Shown here one piece after another: positions 8,279-16,446 of a stretch of DNA of 64,000 bases. Numbering within the stretch: position 1 is the first letter of the stretch; each line of letters starts with the position of its first letter. The notes beneath the pieces were generated by a model, which made no database searches, had not been told where the DNA came from, and was given only the letters and a program-made list of their open reading frames with translations. The translations under genes were made by a program, and so were the position numbers. Location of the stretch: assembly GCA_045641065.1 (NCBI GenBank), contig JAZUGF010000110.1, positions 26,387 to 90,386 of the forward strand, in the 5' to 3' direction. Source of the stretch: UBA1723 sp045641065 (GTDB lineage Bacteria > Bacteroidota > Bacteroidia > Bacteroidales > Paludibacteraceae).

Positions 8279-9664
8279 ATGCAGAAAAGATGGATTATAA
8301 TGTTCGCTTTCATGCTTATAATTAGCATTTGCGGACTGTTCATTCCTGGAGACGTGGATTTTGGATTCCACATTGAGTTAAGTGAAGATGCTCAATTATT
8401 AGCTAACGTAGCTTGGCTAATTACAGCTACAATTTTTGTGTTGATGATGACTCCTGGTCTATCATTCTTCTACGGCGGTATGGTTCGTGAGAAGAACGTG
8501 ATTTCAACAATGCTTCAGAGCTTCATTGCTATGGGTATCATCAGTGTCCTTTGGGTAGTATTTGGATTCAGCCTTTGTTTCGGACATGATATAGGTGGTG
8601 TTATTGGTAATCCATCATCGTATGCTTTCTTTAATAATGTAGGTGGAGCTTGTTCAGATTCTAACTTTGTAGAAGGTCTATCTATTCCTATTGCACTTTT
8701 TGCATTGTTTCAGATGAAGTTTGCGATCATCACACCATCATTGATTACAGGATCTTTCGCTGAGAGAGTACGTTTCTCTGGATATTTGTTCTTCATGATC
8801 TTCTTCTTTATCTTCGTATATTGTCCATTGGCACACTGTACTTGGCATCCAGAAGGATTGTTTGCAAGCATTCACGTAAAGGACTTTGCCGGAGGTATCG
8901 TAGTACACGCATCTTCAGGAGTAGCAGCTTTGGCTGGTGCAATGTTTCTAGGCAAACGTAAGGAGGCTGGTGAGCATCTTCCAGCAAACGTTCCATTCAT
9001 CCTTCTTGGTGCAGCCATGTTGTGGCTTGGATGGTTCGGCTTCAACGCCGGTTCTTCTCTAGCAGCCGATGGAATGGCAATCAAGGCATTCTTGAATACA
9101 AACACTGCATCTGCAGTAGCAATGATCACTTGGATTGTATTCGACTGTCTACGCGGAAGAAAGCCATCTGCAGTTGGTGCAGCAGTTGGTGCAGTAGTTG
9201 GCTTGGTTGCAATCACACCGTCTGCAGGATGGGTGTCAGTTGGCGAAAGTGTGTTTATCTCATTCGTGACTACTTTGATCTGTAACTTCGCTGTATATTT
9301 CAAGAACAAGAAATCTAACCTTGACGACGCTTTGGATGTATTCCCTACTCACGGTGTAGGAGGTATCGTCGGAACATTGATGACTGGTATCTTTGTTTAC
9401 AACTATGAGGATCCTGAAGTAAAAGCTGAGTTGAGCCACATTCACTACTTCTTGAACCACTGTATGGTAATGGCTGGCGTGATTGTCTACTCATTCGTTG
9501 TTAGTTACGCTCTATACTGGATTACAAACAAGATGATCCCAATGCGTGTAAGTGAGGAGAGCGAGAAGATGGGTCTTGATATGAGCCAGCACGACGAGTC
9601 TTACGGATCGAAATCAGTAGAAAGAGAGATAGCTGAGTATTTCGAGCATGAGAATAAGGCATAA
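8279..9664 (+). CDS. amtB: ammonium transporter (Amt/MEP/Rh family)
   Basis: The 461-residue membrane protein moves ammonium across the inner membrane as a trimeric channel. Family signatures are visible: LMMTPGLSFFYGGMVREKNV (about 56-75), the FAGGIVVHASSGVAALAGAM stretch carrying the first pore histidine, and FPTHGVGGIVGTLMTG carrying the second. A further hydrophobic segment comes first and eleven to twelve membrane spans can be counted. The C-terminal tail (GLDMSQHDESYG...) has the GLD-HxE-Y pattern that contacts PII proteins in other Amt proteins. No glnK lies next to it. A strong terminator follows. Confidence 0.93.
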   Translation: MQKRWIIMFAFMLIISICGLFIPGDVDFGFHIELSEDAQLLANVAWLITATIFVLMMTPGLSFFYGGMVREKNVISTMLQSFIAMGIISVLWVVFGFSLCFGHDIGGVIGNPSSYAFFNNVGGACSDSNFVEGLSIPIALFALFQMKFAIITPSLITGSFAERVRFSGYLFFMIFFFIFVYCPLAHCTWHPEGLFASIHVKDFAGGIVVHASSGVAALAGAMFLGKRKEAGEHLPANVPFILLGAAMLWLGWFGFNAGSSLAADGMAIKAFLNTNTASAVAMITWIVFDCLRGRKPSAVGAAVGAVVGLVAITPSAGWVSVGESVFISFVTTLICNFAVYFKNKKSNLDDALDVFPTHGVGGIVGTLMTGIFVYNYEDPEVKAELSHIHYFLNHCMVMAGVIVYSFVVSYALYWITNKMIPMRVSEESEKMGLDMSQHDESYGSKSVEREIAEYFEHENKA

Positions 9665-9707
9665 GTCTAACGTATTCAATTTTAGTTATAACATACATTT
9701 CTGCCAT

Positions 9708-9744
9708 TCGGGTGTTGGTTGTTTGACTGACACCCGATTCTTTT
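9708..9744 (+). terminator. rho-independent terminator of amtB
   Basis: TCGGGTGT and ACACCCGA pair across a 14-nt loop, followed by TTCTTTT. Confidence 0.8.
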
Positions 9745-9805
9745 AAATGCCTACGCTTTTCTTATATTTTGTATTTTGCATCTACAGTTTTTAATTTAAA
9801 TTGCT

Positions 9806-9813
9806 TATATTTG
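9806..9813 (+). promoter_or_regulatory. Bacteroidetes -7 box (TATATTTG)
   Basis: Transcription would start near 9820, which excludes the in-frame ATG at 9801 and supports the start at 9831 for the next gene. Confidence 0.55.
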
Positions 9814-9830
9814 TAGAAAACAATTTAAAG

Positions 9831-11180
9831 ATGGGATTTTTCAATAAGATTTTCGGAAATAAAGAGCAGGAGCCTGCAAAACAGGAGCCAAAGGCTGCTC
9901 CAGTAAATGAGGCTGAAAATAAGCCAGAATCAAATAAAGATACTGAGAAGTTTAATCCGGCTGACAAGTTTGATCCAACAAAAGTCAATAGTGCAGCTGC
10001 AGCTAATGTTAATAGTGCAGAACCTGTAGGCAAAGTGGATGAGTCACAGTTTAGATTCAGAAGCAATGATCCTAATCAGAATATTCAGCCTGGACAACAG
10101 ATGCAGTTGAATCTAAATATGAATTTGGGAACTCCTGTAGAATCAGATGAGAAGCGCACAGAGTTGTTGCAGCAGTGTTTCAAGGGTCCTGAAGGATTGA
10201 AACTATTTGCAGAGAACACAATACATGAGAATCTTTTCGTGTTGTCATACATGCAGAATGTGATGATACCAAAGGCTCGTGACATGAAGAAGGAGCAGGA
10301 TGTAAGAGTATTTAATAATCTTATTGCAATCAACTCAAAGATGATGGTTGCGAAGGTTGCTGCTCAGCCGCAGGTATGGATTACAATATGTAAGACAACA
10401 GGATATCCATATGAATTGCAACACGGAGCCTTGGTGCTTCTAACAGATGAGCATAGAGAAGCATTTGTTAAGAAGATGGAAGAAGGACATTATGACGTTG
10501 ATATCATACCTGTTAAGAGAGAAGAATTGCACTTGTGTATGGATGCTCTTCGTAAGGATGGTTATTTGGCAGTATTTCTTGCCGACGGAATTCGTCCGGC
10601 AGCAGCAATCCCAATGGAGGAGTGGCCATCAGCAAAGAAAGATGGAGAGACTGCTAGCCAGAACCCACGTCTTCAGATTGCTATGACAGCTTTCTTCCAG
10701 GAAATGCGAAGAGAGAATATAGAGGAGGGTGCTAACATGGATATGCACAATAGAATGTGTGCTTATCTAGAGCGTGAAATGATGGCTGCAATCGTATCGT
10801 CTACATATTTGATTCCTACTCGTAAGGATGATAATGGAAATACTGTGTTCCCAGTGATGAATGGTAGTGATAAGTCAACAGCGTTGGCAGTATTTACTGA
10901 TATCGTTGAGCAGTCGAAGGAATTTGGCGCAGATTGGATGACTACAACTCACTCATATGACAAGGTTGTTGAGATGGTTGAGACTATGAATGCTGACGCA
11001 TTTATTGTCAATTGTAAAGGAGTTTGTTTGACTGTGACAAAGAAGATAATGGAGCACTTGGCTGTCGTCAAAAAAGAGCTAAGAGAAGAGTATGAGAAGC
11101 AGATGGCTCAAGCAGAATCTTCACAGGAAAATGTTGTTAATGTGACAGAGAAAGTTAAAAAAGAGAATGAAGAGGCGTAA
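9831..11180 (+). CDS. SseB-domain protein with an N-terminal charged region
   Basis: The 449-residue protein starts MGFFNKIFGNKEQEP. A low-complexity region rich in Glu, Lys, Asn and Ala covers about 10-95. A domain at about 105-270 has no function that I recognise. A C-terminal SseB-like domain (about 290-410) contains SSTYLIPTRKDDNG, FPVMNGSDKSTALAVFTD and a final VNCKGVCLTVT. SseB-type domains occur in type III secretion regulators and in many unrelated bacterial proteins; no specific role follows. There is no signal peptide and the end is a charged helix. The start at 9831 is fixed by the -7 box at 9806. Confidence 0.7.
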   Translation: MGFFNKIFGNKEQEPAKQEPKAAPVNEAENKPESNKDTEKFNPADKFDPTKVNSAAAANVNSAEPVGKVDESQFRFRSNDPNQNIQPGQQMQLNLNMNLGTPVESDEKRTELLQQCFKGPEGLKLFAENTIHENLFVLSYMQNVMIPKARDMKKEQDVRVFNNLIAINSKMMVAKVAAQPQVWITICKTTGYPYELQHGALVLLTDEHREAFVKKMEEGHYDVDIIPVKREELHLCMDALRKDGYLAVFLADGIRPAAAIPMEEWPSAKKDGETASQNPRLQIAMTAFFQEMRRENIEEGANMDMHNRMCAYLEREMMAAIVSSTYLIPTRKDDNGNTVFPVMNGSDKSTALAVFTDIVEQSKEFGADWMTTTHSYDKVVEMVETMNADAFIVNCKGVCLTVTKKIMEHLAVVKKELREEYEKQMAQAESSQENVVNVTEKVKKENEEA

Positions 11181-11198
11181 AAACGTTTCTGTAATATA

Positions 11199-11232
11199 AA
11201 AAGGACGAATCCGAATGGGTTCGTCCTTTTTT
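11199..11232 (+). terminator. rho-independent terminator
   Basis: AAAGGACGAATCC and GGGTTCGTCCTTT pair around GAAT with a T-run. The stem can act in both directions and also lies just past the stop of the minus-strand gene at 11240. Confidence 0.9.
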
Positions 11233-11239
11233 GTTATCG

Positions 11240-12121
11240 TCAACGTTTTACTTCGTAACTCATGAATGCGAATTTAGTGCCGCATGGACTCCATGAGTTG
11301 ACGTTCAAAGAACCTTGTCCACCAAATAATTTTACGAGTGTCTGAACGTTCTTTCCATCGTTATCCATCATTCGGATCTCCACGTTTTTGTTTGCGGGAT
11401 GGTCTCCAGGAGCGACGTCGCCTTCATGATATGAAATGAAGATAACTTTTTTGCCGTCTGGGGAAAGGTGAGCGAACCAGTCGTTCATTCCGTCGTCTGT
11501 CATTTGTGTTTGCTCAGATCCATCGGCTTTCATTCTCCATATATGCATCAAACCGCTTCTTACGGAATTGAACCAGATGTATTTGCCGCAAGGGCTGTAT
11601 TCTGGACCATCGTCAAGTCCACATGTGTCTGTCAACTGAGTCTCCAACCCTCCGTTTACGGGGATTGTGTAGATGTCGTATTGTCCATTTCTTTCTGCAC
11701 AATAGGCTAGAGTAGAACCGTCGGGACTCCATCCATGAAGATAACTTGGTGCGATTGGAGTGACAAGAGTAGGAGTTCCTCCTTCAATTGGGAATGTGTA
11801 GATGCGACTTTCCCCATCTTCACGAGTATGGTGGCTTACGGCGACGCGTTTTCCATCAGGAGAAAGTACATGGTCGTTGTTACAGTGGTTGCAATACTGA
11901 CTGTCTATCATTGTTGAAATTCTGCTCTCAATGTTGAAATGATAAAGGCGTCCAAGACTGTTGTAAACAAGATTCTTGCCGTTGCTTTCCCAGTTTGGGG
12001 CTTCTGCAAGAGCGTCTATGACAGCGACAGCTTCGTATGTCCCCGTCTTCAAATCAAAAATATTTAGAATGCTTTTTACGTTGCGATTTTCAATCGGTTT
12101 TTGAGTCTTTAGTGTTTTCAT
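11240..12121 (-). CDS. cytoplasmic TolB-like beta-propeller protein
   Basis: The 293-residue protein consists of repeated propeller blades of the TolB/PD40 type. LSPDGKRVAVS, WSPDGSTLAYCAERNGQYDI, YSPCGKYIWFNSVRSG, LSPDGKKVIFIS and WSPCGTKFAFMS recur about every 45 residues. There is no signal peptide, unlike true TolB, so it is probably cytoplasmic. Propellers of this type occur as N-terminal parts of prolyl oligopeptidases and as stand-alone binding proteins; no catalytic domain follows here. It is read from the box TACTTTTG (minus strand, 12144-12151). Confidence 0.8.
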   Translation of the reverse strand: MKTLKTQKPIENRNVKSILNIFDLKTGTYEAVAVIDALAEAPNWESNGKNLVYNSLGRLYHFNIESRISTMIDSQYCNHCNNDHVLSPDGKRVAVSHHTREDGESRIYTFPIEGGTPTLVTPIAPSYLHGWSPDGSTLAYCAERNGQYDIYTIPVNGGLETQLTDTCGLDDGPEYSPCGKYIWFNSVRSGLMHIWRMKADGSEQTQMTDDGMNDWFAHLSPDGKKVIFISYHEGDVAPGDHPANKNVEIRMMDNDGKNVQTLVKLFGGQGSLNVNSWSPCGTKFAFMSYEVKR

Positions 12122-12143
12122 AAAATGCTTGTTTATTTTTGAG

Positions 12144-12151
12144 CAAAAGTA
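12144..12151 (-). promoter_or_regulatory. Bacteroidetes -7 box (TACTTTTG, minus strand)
   Basis: It lies 23 bp upstream of the propeller gene start at 12121. Confidence 0.5.
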
Positions 12152-12157
12152 ATAAAA

Positions 12158-12186
12158 AAAGCCAAACTGGGATGCAGTTTGGCTTT
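12158..12186 (-). terminator. rho-independent terminator of the greA-HIT unit
   Basis: AAAGCCAAACTG and CAGTTTGGCTTT pair around a 5-nt loop. On the minus strand a run of seven T follows. Confidence 0.9.
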
Positions 12187-12204
12187 GAATATGTGTTGTT
12201 GAGG

Positions 12205-12600
12205 TTATTTCACACGTTTTGCGATATCTGATGCGATAGCCTCAAATTCCTCTTTGCTAAGCTCCATTTTAGGGTTAGAGAATAGCATGTCTTTTTCGCT
12301 GTTCATAGGAACAAGGTGGATATGCACGTGAGGCACTTCCATACCCAATACAGTGACACCGACACGTTTGCAGTTTGTGCTCTCCTTGATAGCAGCAGCG
12401 ATTTTCTTAGCTGCCATTTGAAGACCTGCGTATGTAGTGTCGTCAAGATTGAAGATATAATCCTCTTCTTTTTTAGGAATCACAAGAGTATGGCCCTTCT
12501 GAAGTGGATTGATGTCAAGGAATGCGAAATAGTTCTCGTCCTCGTATATCTTGTAGCAAGGGATTTCTCCGTTGATGATTCTTGTGAAAATTGTAGCCAT
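12205..12600 (-). CDS. HIT-family nucleotide hydrolase
   Basis: The 131-residue cytoplasmic protein belongs to the histidine-triad family, which hydrolyses nucleoside phosphoramidates or dinucleotides. It starts with TIFTRIINGEIPCYKIYED (the usual TIFxKIIxGEIP start), has the motif FLDINPLQKGHTLVIPK and the catalytic triad HVHIHL near residue 108. The start codon overlaps the greA stop codon (TAATG), so its translation is coupled to greA. The natural substrate is unknown for this group. Confidence 0.93.
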   Translation of the reverse strand: MATIFTRIINGEIPCYKIYEDENYFAFLDINPLQKGHTLVIPKKEEDYIFNLDDTTYAGLQMAAKKIAAAIKESTNCKRVGVTVLGMEVPHVHIHLVPMNSEKDMLFSNPKMELSKEEFEAIASDIAKRVK

Positions 12601-13070
12601 TAGATTGAGATGCTAAGGATTTCAAACGACATTTTAGCAGCAGGAGTTACAACTTCAACGATGTCTCCAACCTTCTTTCCAAGCAAGGCTTGTGCGATAG
12701 GTGTTGTAGAAGAGATCTTGAATTCCTTAAGGTTAGCCTCGTTCTCAGACACGATAGTGTAGCACATCTTGGCATTTGTCTTAGTATTCTTGATTTCAAC
12801 CTTATTAAGGATATGGACAGCACTAGTGTCGATCTTAGACATGTCCACAACTTTTGAGTTAAGAATCTTCTCTTTAAGCATAGCAATTTCGCCTTCAAGT
12901 AGACCCTGAGCCTCTTTTGCGGCATCGTACTCAGCATTTTCGCTTAGGTCACCTTTATCTCTTGCCTCAGCAATTTGAGCTGAAATTCTTGGACGCTCCA
13001 CTGTTTCAAGGCGGTGTAGCTCCTCTTGCATTTTCTGCAAGCCCTCTTTACTAACGTAAGATACAGCCAT
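12600..13070 (-). CDS. greA: transcription elongation factor GreA
   Basis: GreA inserts its coiled coil into the RNA polymerase secondary channel and stimulates cleavage of backtracked RNA. The protein is 156 residues from the ATG at 13070, the usual family length. The upstream ATG at 13136 would add 22 unlikely residues. The tip of the coiled coil, KGDLSENAEYDAAKEAQ, contains the DLSENAEY catalytic acidic signature. The C-terminal FKBP-like domain follows, with PIAQALLGKKVGDIVEV. It is first in an operon with the HIT gene. Confidence 0.96.
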   Translation of the reverse strand: MAVSYVSKEGLQKMQEELHRLETVERPRISAQIAEARDKGDLSENAEYDAAKEAQGLLEGEIAMLKEKILNSKVVDMSKIDTSAVHILNKVEIKNTKTNAKMCYTIVSENEANLKEFKISSTTPIAQALLGKKVGDIVEVVTPAAKMSFEILSISI

Positions 13071-13173
13071 AATTTTATTTAATTTGGTATTATATTTAAG
13101 TTTATAAAAAACACAATAAAAAAGAATCTCGACCATAAGCCGAAACTCTCATTGTTTATAATTCCTACGGGTA

Positions 13174-13204
13174 CAAAGATACCCTACTTTTTTGATATAA
13201 CAAA
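13174..13204 (-). promoter_or_regulatory. Bacteroidetes-type promoter of greA (minus strand)
   Basis: On the minus strand, TTTG (13204-13201) and TATCTTTG (13181-13174) are separated by 19 bp. The untranslated leader would be about 95 nt. Confidence 0.75.
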
Positions 13205-13225
13205 ACTATTTGTGGAAAACACAAA

Positions 13226-13260
13226 TAAAAAACAGACGGAACAAAAAGTTGCTCCGTCTG
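13226..13260 (-). terminator. rho-independent terminator of the rpmB cluster
   Basis: On the minus strand CAGACGGAGCAAC and GTTCCGTCTG form the stem, followed by TTTTTTATTT. It lies 24 bp past the DUF4295 stop codon. Confidence 0.85.
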
Positions 13261-13283
13261 ATATATTGTGAAATAAAGAATTC

Positions 13284-13439
13284 TTACTTCTTTGCTAAGA
13301 ATGCCTTTACGTCGTCGTTGTGAACCATAGTCTCTTCGAATACGTAAGCACCGTTCTTTGGCGACTTAACCATCTTGATGACCTTTGCGTATGAACGACC
13401 TTCACCTGTCTGCAATGATGCAACCGCTTTCTTTGCCAT
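13284..13439 (-). CDS. DUF4295 small basic protein
   Basis: The 51-residue protein begins MAKKAVASLQTGEGRSYAKV and ends HNDDVKAFLAKK. Small proteins of this type (DUF4295) are found in Bacteroidetes directly after the genes for ribosomal proteins L28 and L33, as here. Its size, basic character and location suggest a ribosome-associated role, but none is established to my knowledge. It is 9 bp from rpmG and shares its transcript. Confidence 0.85.
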   Translation of the reverse strand: MAKKAVASLQTGEGRSYAKVIKMVKSPKNGAYVFEETMVHNDDVKAFLAKK

Positions 13440-13448
13440 AGTAGCTTA

Positions 13449-13637
13449 TTATTTAATTTCTTTGTGAATAGTATAACGCTTAAGAATAGGATTGTACTTC
13501 TTCAACTCCAAACGCTCTGGAGTGTTCTTTCTATTCTTTGTTGTGATGTAACGAGAAGTTCCTGGCATTCCGCTATCCTTGTGCTCAGTACACTCCAAAA
13601 TCACCTGTACTCTATTCTCTTTACTTTTCTTTGCCAT
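13449..13637 (-). CDS. rpmG: 50S ribosomal protein L33
   Basis: The 62-residue protein is a large-subunit component. It shows the L33 pattern NRVQVILECTEHKDSG, RYITTKNRKNTPERLELKKY and NPILKRYTIHKEIK. It has only one of the four zinc-binding cysteines seen in other L33 proteins (C16), so it belongs to the zinc-independent form. It lies between rpmB and the DUF4295 gene, the standard Bacteroidetes order. Confidence 0.96.
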   Translation of the reverse strand: MAKKSKENRVQVILECTEHKDSGMPGTSRYITTKNRKNTPERLELKKYNPILKRYTIHKEIK

Positions 13638-13653
13638 TGTCTAAACCTCCCGA

Positions 13654-13887
13654 TTAAAATAGACCTTTCTGAGCTGCCTCAACTAGTGCAGCATCAATAC
13701 CTTTCTTGTTAATTGTACGCAATGCTTTTGCAGACACCTTAAGCTCAATCCAGCAACCCTGCTCTGGCCAGTAGAACTTCTTTGTCTTCAAATTTACGTT
13801 GAACAATCTCTTTGTTCTTCTCTTTGAGTGAGATACGTTGTTACCGTTCTGCGCTTGCTTTCCGGTAAGCTGACAAACCTTAGACAT
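13654..13887 (-). CDS. rpmB: 50S ribosomal protein L28
   Basis: The 77-residue protein starts MSKVCQLTGKQAQNGNNVSH, the L28 signature, with SKRRTKRLFNVNLKTKKFYW and a C-terminal VSAKALRTINKKGIDAAL. It is the first gene of the L28-L33-DUF4295 unit and follows an untranslated leader of about 150 nt. Confidence 0.97.
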   Translation of the reverse strand: MSKVCQLTGKQAQNGNNVSHSKRRTKRLFNVNLKTKKFYWPEQGCWIELKVSAKALRTINKKGIDAALVEAAQKGLF

Positions 13888-14058
13888 TTTTGTTTAACTT
13901 TTTTGTTATTGCTTACAGAATATATTCAAGGAGGAGTGTCTGAATCTTTCTCTCGAAAGTAGCGTAACTATCAGAGTCCACCAAAGAAACAATTCATTTA
14001 TAATCTGCTTGTGAATGCCCTCACGTATAGGCTATATCACAAATTCGGTGCAAAAATA
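13888..14058 (-). promoter_or_regulatory. promoter and long structured leader of rpmB
   Basis: The -7 box TATTTTTG lies at 14051-14058 on the minus strand. The predicted leader, about 150 nt, contains an inverted repeat (TTGTGA with TCACAA, 14043-14008 region) and a short hairpin CTTTC-GAGA-GAAAG near 13950. A long leader before a ribosomal-protein operon fits autoregulation, but no known L28 leader motif can be named. Confidence 0.4.
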
Positions 14059-14069
14059 TAAAAAAGTTT

Positions 14070-14567
14070 TTAACAAACAATCTCTAAAAGCATAAAAATG
14101 GCTGATTTTGTGGCTTTTTCTATTATTTCTTCTCTGTTGCCGTCAAAATTCCATCTTTTGCTGACGGTTCTTTTGCCATCACTGGCGGCCATCCATACAG
14201 TACCGACTGGTTTTTCCTCACTTCCTCCGCCTGGACCTGCTATTCCGGATGTGGCGACACTGAAGTTGCTGCCGATAGCTTTGCATGCACCTATGGCCAT
14301 AGATTCCACAACAGCCTGACTTACGGCTCCGTATTGGTCTAGATCTTCTTTCTTGACTCCTAACACATTCATCTTGACTTCGTTTGCATATGATACTATG
14401 CCGCCAAGAAAATATTGTGAACTGCCGGCGAGTAGAGTGATGTTGTGGGCAATATTGCCACCTGTGCAACTCTCCGCTGTGGCTATAGTCTTGCCATTTG
14501 CGATAAGTTTTTGTGCCAATATTTCAACCAACTCTCTTGTACTTTTGTTGTCAATATTTAGTTCCAT
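14070..14567 (-). CDS. pncC: nicotinamide-nucleotide amidase (CinA C-terminal domain protein)
   Basis: PncC deamidates nicotinamide mononucleotide to nicotinic acid mononucleotide in NAD recycling. The protein is the stand-alone CinA C-terminal domain of about 165 residues. It has ATAESCTGGNIAH (with the catalytic-region serine), YFLGGIVSYANEVKMNVLGV, and SGIAGPGGGSEEKPVGTVW. The start at 14567 (MELNIDNKS) is preferred; an ATG three codons upstream at 14576 is equally possible. A box TATTTTTG on the minus strand at 14594-14601 is close upstream, which makes the leader very short. Confidence 0.92.
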   Translation of the reverse strand: MELNIDNKSTRELVEILAQKLIANGKTIATAESCTGGNIAHNITLLAGSSQYFLGGIVSYANEVKMNVLGVKKEDLDQYGAVSQAVVESMAIGACKAIGSNFSVATSGIAGPGGGSEEKPVGTVWMAASDGKRTVSKRWNFDGNREEIIEKATKSAIFMLLEIVC

Positions 14568-14645
14568 AACTTTCAATGATTGCTAATATATTGCAAAAAT
14601 AGACCTTATTCTTTGCTATACATAATCAAAGTAGAAATAATTTTT

Positions 14646-14653
14646 TATATTTG
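14646..14653 (+). promoter_or_regulatory. Bacteroidetes -7 box (TATATTTG)
   Basis: It lies 35 bp before the ATG at 14688 and excludes the long upstream extension of the frame from 14580. Confidence 0.6.
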
Positions 14654-14687
14654 CATCGTAAATCACTATGCAATATATAGCGTACTA

Positions 14688-16121
14688 ATGAAAAACAGTT
14701 CTTCTATTATAATGAAATTAGTCATCGCGGCGGCCTTATTGGTGTCGTGTTGCACTGATGTATTTTCTCAGAAGAACATGATTTTCAAGTTTTCCAACGA
14801 CCTGATGGTTGGAAAAGATTTCTTGGGACATAAAAGTGATTGGACATTCGCCTCAGAGTACGCCGTTGAACTTCCTTTGCTCGGCGACTGGAATCAGGAT
14901 TATACATGGAATTTCCCAACTGTCGGTTTTGCTGTCACTCCATTCTATACAATATTTCCGGATAGTGTGTCTCCATTGATCAAAGATGGAACAATTGCTG
15001 AGTGGACAGTCGCGTCGTACGCTTATCTAAAGTGGCCTTTTGTTCATACTTCCCGTTTTGCAGCTAATTTGAAACTAGGTTCAGGTTTTGCACTTTATCC
15101 AGTGGGACTTTTCAAGAAAGATAATTGGCAGACAACTGATGCATTCTCCGTAATGTCTAAGAATATTGTTGGACTGTATAATGGAGGATTGGATTTCAAT
15201 ATCCGTCTTGGAAAAGCATATGGTAGAAAATTATATCAGTGGGAGATTGCGTTTGGTGGTGATGCTTTTGTGATGAGTTCGTTTGCGATAAACAGACGAG
15301 CTGAAGATAAGGCGATGTGGGATGTGTATCTAGGAGCTAAATATACACCAAATGTGTGGGCTCTTCCGATGAAGAACAAGGCAGAAAAGAAACCGAAAAT
15401 TTTGGCGTTGGAATTTGAGTTGACTGGAGGTGTCAATCAACTTGATATAAATGACGGCAGTCACTACTATCCTGACGGTACTTTCTGTGCACGTGCAGTA
15501 TTACCTCTATCAAATGCTTATAGAATCGGTTTGTTCTCTGACTATTTCTTCAACAGTATCTATAACGGCAAAGACAGAGAGATCAACCGTCGATATAATT
15601 TTATAGATGAGGATAAATACAAGAATAAACATCGTGTAGGTGTTGGTTTATCTAACGACATCACTTTCTATCATTTCTTGGTTGGTGCGGAATTGGGATT
15701 CTATGTATATAAACCATGGAAAGTTCCGGCTGAGGATGATCAGGGAGAACCTAACAAGTATTATAAACTTGAGAATCTAATGTATCAGAAGCTCACTACA
15801 AAATACTATTTTAGCGAGCATTGGTATGGAGTGGGTAGAGTAAAGACGCATCTAACAAGATTTGAAGATGTGGAGATGGGTATTGGTTTCACAATTCCAG
15901 ATTTCGGATCTCGTCTAAAGAGTAATCCATTTAAACGTCTAAAGAATCCTTTCAAACGTAAGGAGGATTATACAGAGGAGAAGATTCAGGGCGAACGTAA
16001 TCGTTACTATTCTCCAAGAAAGTGGGAGCATCCTAGCAAGAAGTATCAAAAGAAGAAGAATAAGGCAAAAAGCCGCGGTACAAAGGGAAGTGAAGCTTCT
16101 GGTGTGACTGATCTAGAGTAA
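14688..16121 (+). CDS. predicted outer-membrane beta-barrel protein, distantly PagL-like
   Basis: The protein is 477 residues from the ATG at 14688. Residues 1-28 form a signal peptide (hydrophobic LVIAAALLVSCCTDVFSQ). The mature part alternates aromatic and polar residues in many short strands (for example VASYAYLKWPFVHTSRFAAN, then LKLGSGFALYPVGLF, and GLDFNIRLGKAYGRKLYQWE), typical of an outer-membrane barrel. The strand pattern is loosely like Bacteroidetes lipid A deacylases of the PagL type, but no catalytic His-Ser pair was identified. The last 75 residues are a strongly basic, Lys/Arg/Ser-rich tail, which is unusual for a barrel end. It is monocistronic with a terminator. Confidence 0.6.
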   Translation: MKNSSSIIMKLVIAAALLVSCCTDVFSQKNMIFKFSNDLMVGKDFLGHKSDWTFASEYAVELPLLGDWNQDYTWNFPTVGFAVTPFYTIFPDSVSPLIKDGTIAEWTVASYAYLKWPFVHTSRFAANLKLGSGFALYPVGLFKKDNWQTTDAFSVMSKNIVGLYNGGLDFNIRLGKAYGRKLYQWEIAFGGDAFVMSSFAINRRAEDKAMWDVYLGAKYTPNVWALPMKNKAEKKPKILALEFELTGGVNQLDINDGSHYYPDGTFCARAVLPLSNAYRIGLFSDYFFNSIYNGKDREINRRYNFIDEDKYKNKHRVGVGLSNDITFYHFLVGAELGFYVYKPWKVPAEDDQGEPNKYYKLENLMYQKLTTKYYFSEHWYGVGRVKTHLTRFEDVEMGIGFTIPDFGSRLKSNPFKRLKNPFKRKEDYTEEKIQGERNRYYSPRKWEHPSKKYQKKKNKAKSRGTKGSEASGVTDLE

Positions 16122-16140
16122 TAATGTGATATATAAATGA

Positions 16141-16171
16141 AAGCCTTTTCGGAAACGGAAAGGCTTTTTTA
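16141..16171 (+). terminator. rho-independent terminator
   Basis: AAAGCCTTT and AAAGGCTTT pair with an inner CG-GAAA-CG part and are followed by six T. Confidence 0.9.
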
Positions 16172-16293
16172 TAACTGTTATATTTATATGATATCAGACA
16201 ATATCTGTACCATTTAATATAAGGAGAGGCAAAGCGTAAGATGATAATTTTATTAGGCAATTATATGCGGTTGTCCAAACTCGCTTATTTTTA

Positions 16294-16375
16294 AGACGCT
16301 CGTCCTTCGGGCTCGCGTTGGAGAGTGGGGTTAGGGCCCAAATAATAAAAACTGGCCCTTAACAATCCTCATTTT
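16294..16375 (+). repeat. double-hairpin intergenic repeat, copy A
   Basis: Begins GACGCTCGTCCTTCGGGC, then CTCGCG, a variable 7-nt spacer, GTGGGGTTAGGGC and a second arm GCCCTTAACAATCCTCATTTTG. In this copy the loop of the second hairpin is enlarged by an AT-rich insert (CCAAATAATAAAAACTG). The same element occurs at 44765-44840 (inverted) and 46068-46136. Confidence 0.75.
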
Positions 16376-16402
16376 GGAAAACAGCTATATAATCTCCTAA
16401 AT

Positions 16403-16438
16403 AAAACGCCTTGACAGATAATTCTGTCAAGGCGTTTT
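16403..16438 (-). terminator. rho-independent terminator of the AraC-type gene
   Basis: AAAACGCCTTGACAGA and TCTGTCAAGGCGTTTT form a 16-bp perfect stem with loop TAAT. On the minus strand it lies 9 bp past the stop codon. Confidence 0.92.
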
Positions 16439-16446
16439 CGTTATCG

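Larger units (their letters stand above)
16122..16446. other. intergenic region with repeat copy A
   Basis: Between convergent genes. It holds the terminator at 16141-16171, the first copy of the double-hairpin intergenic repeat (16294-16375) and the AraC-gene terminator (16403-16438). No coding frame is evident. Confidence 0.6.

Noticed and set aside
10447..10686. Plus-strand 79-residue frame inside the SseB-like gene
   Set aside because: It is an out-of-frame shadow of the gene in the main frame, with no ribosome-binding context and no homology.
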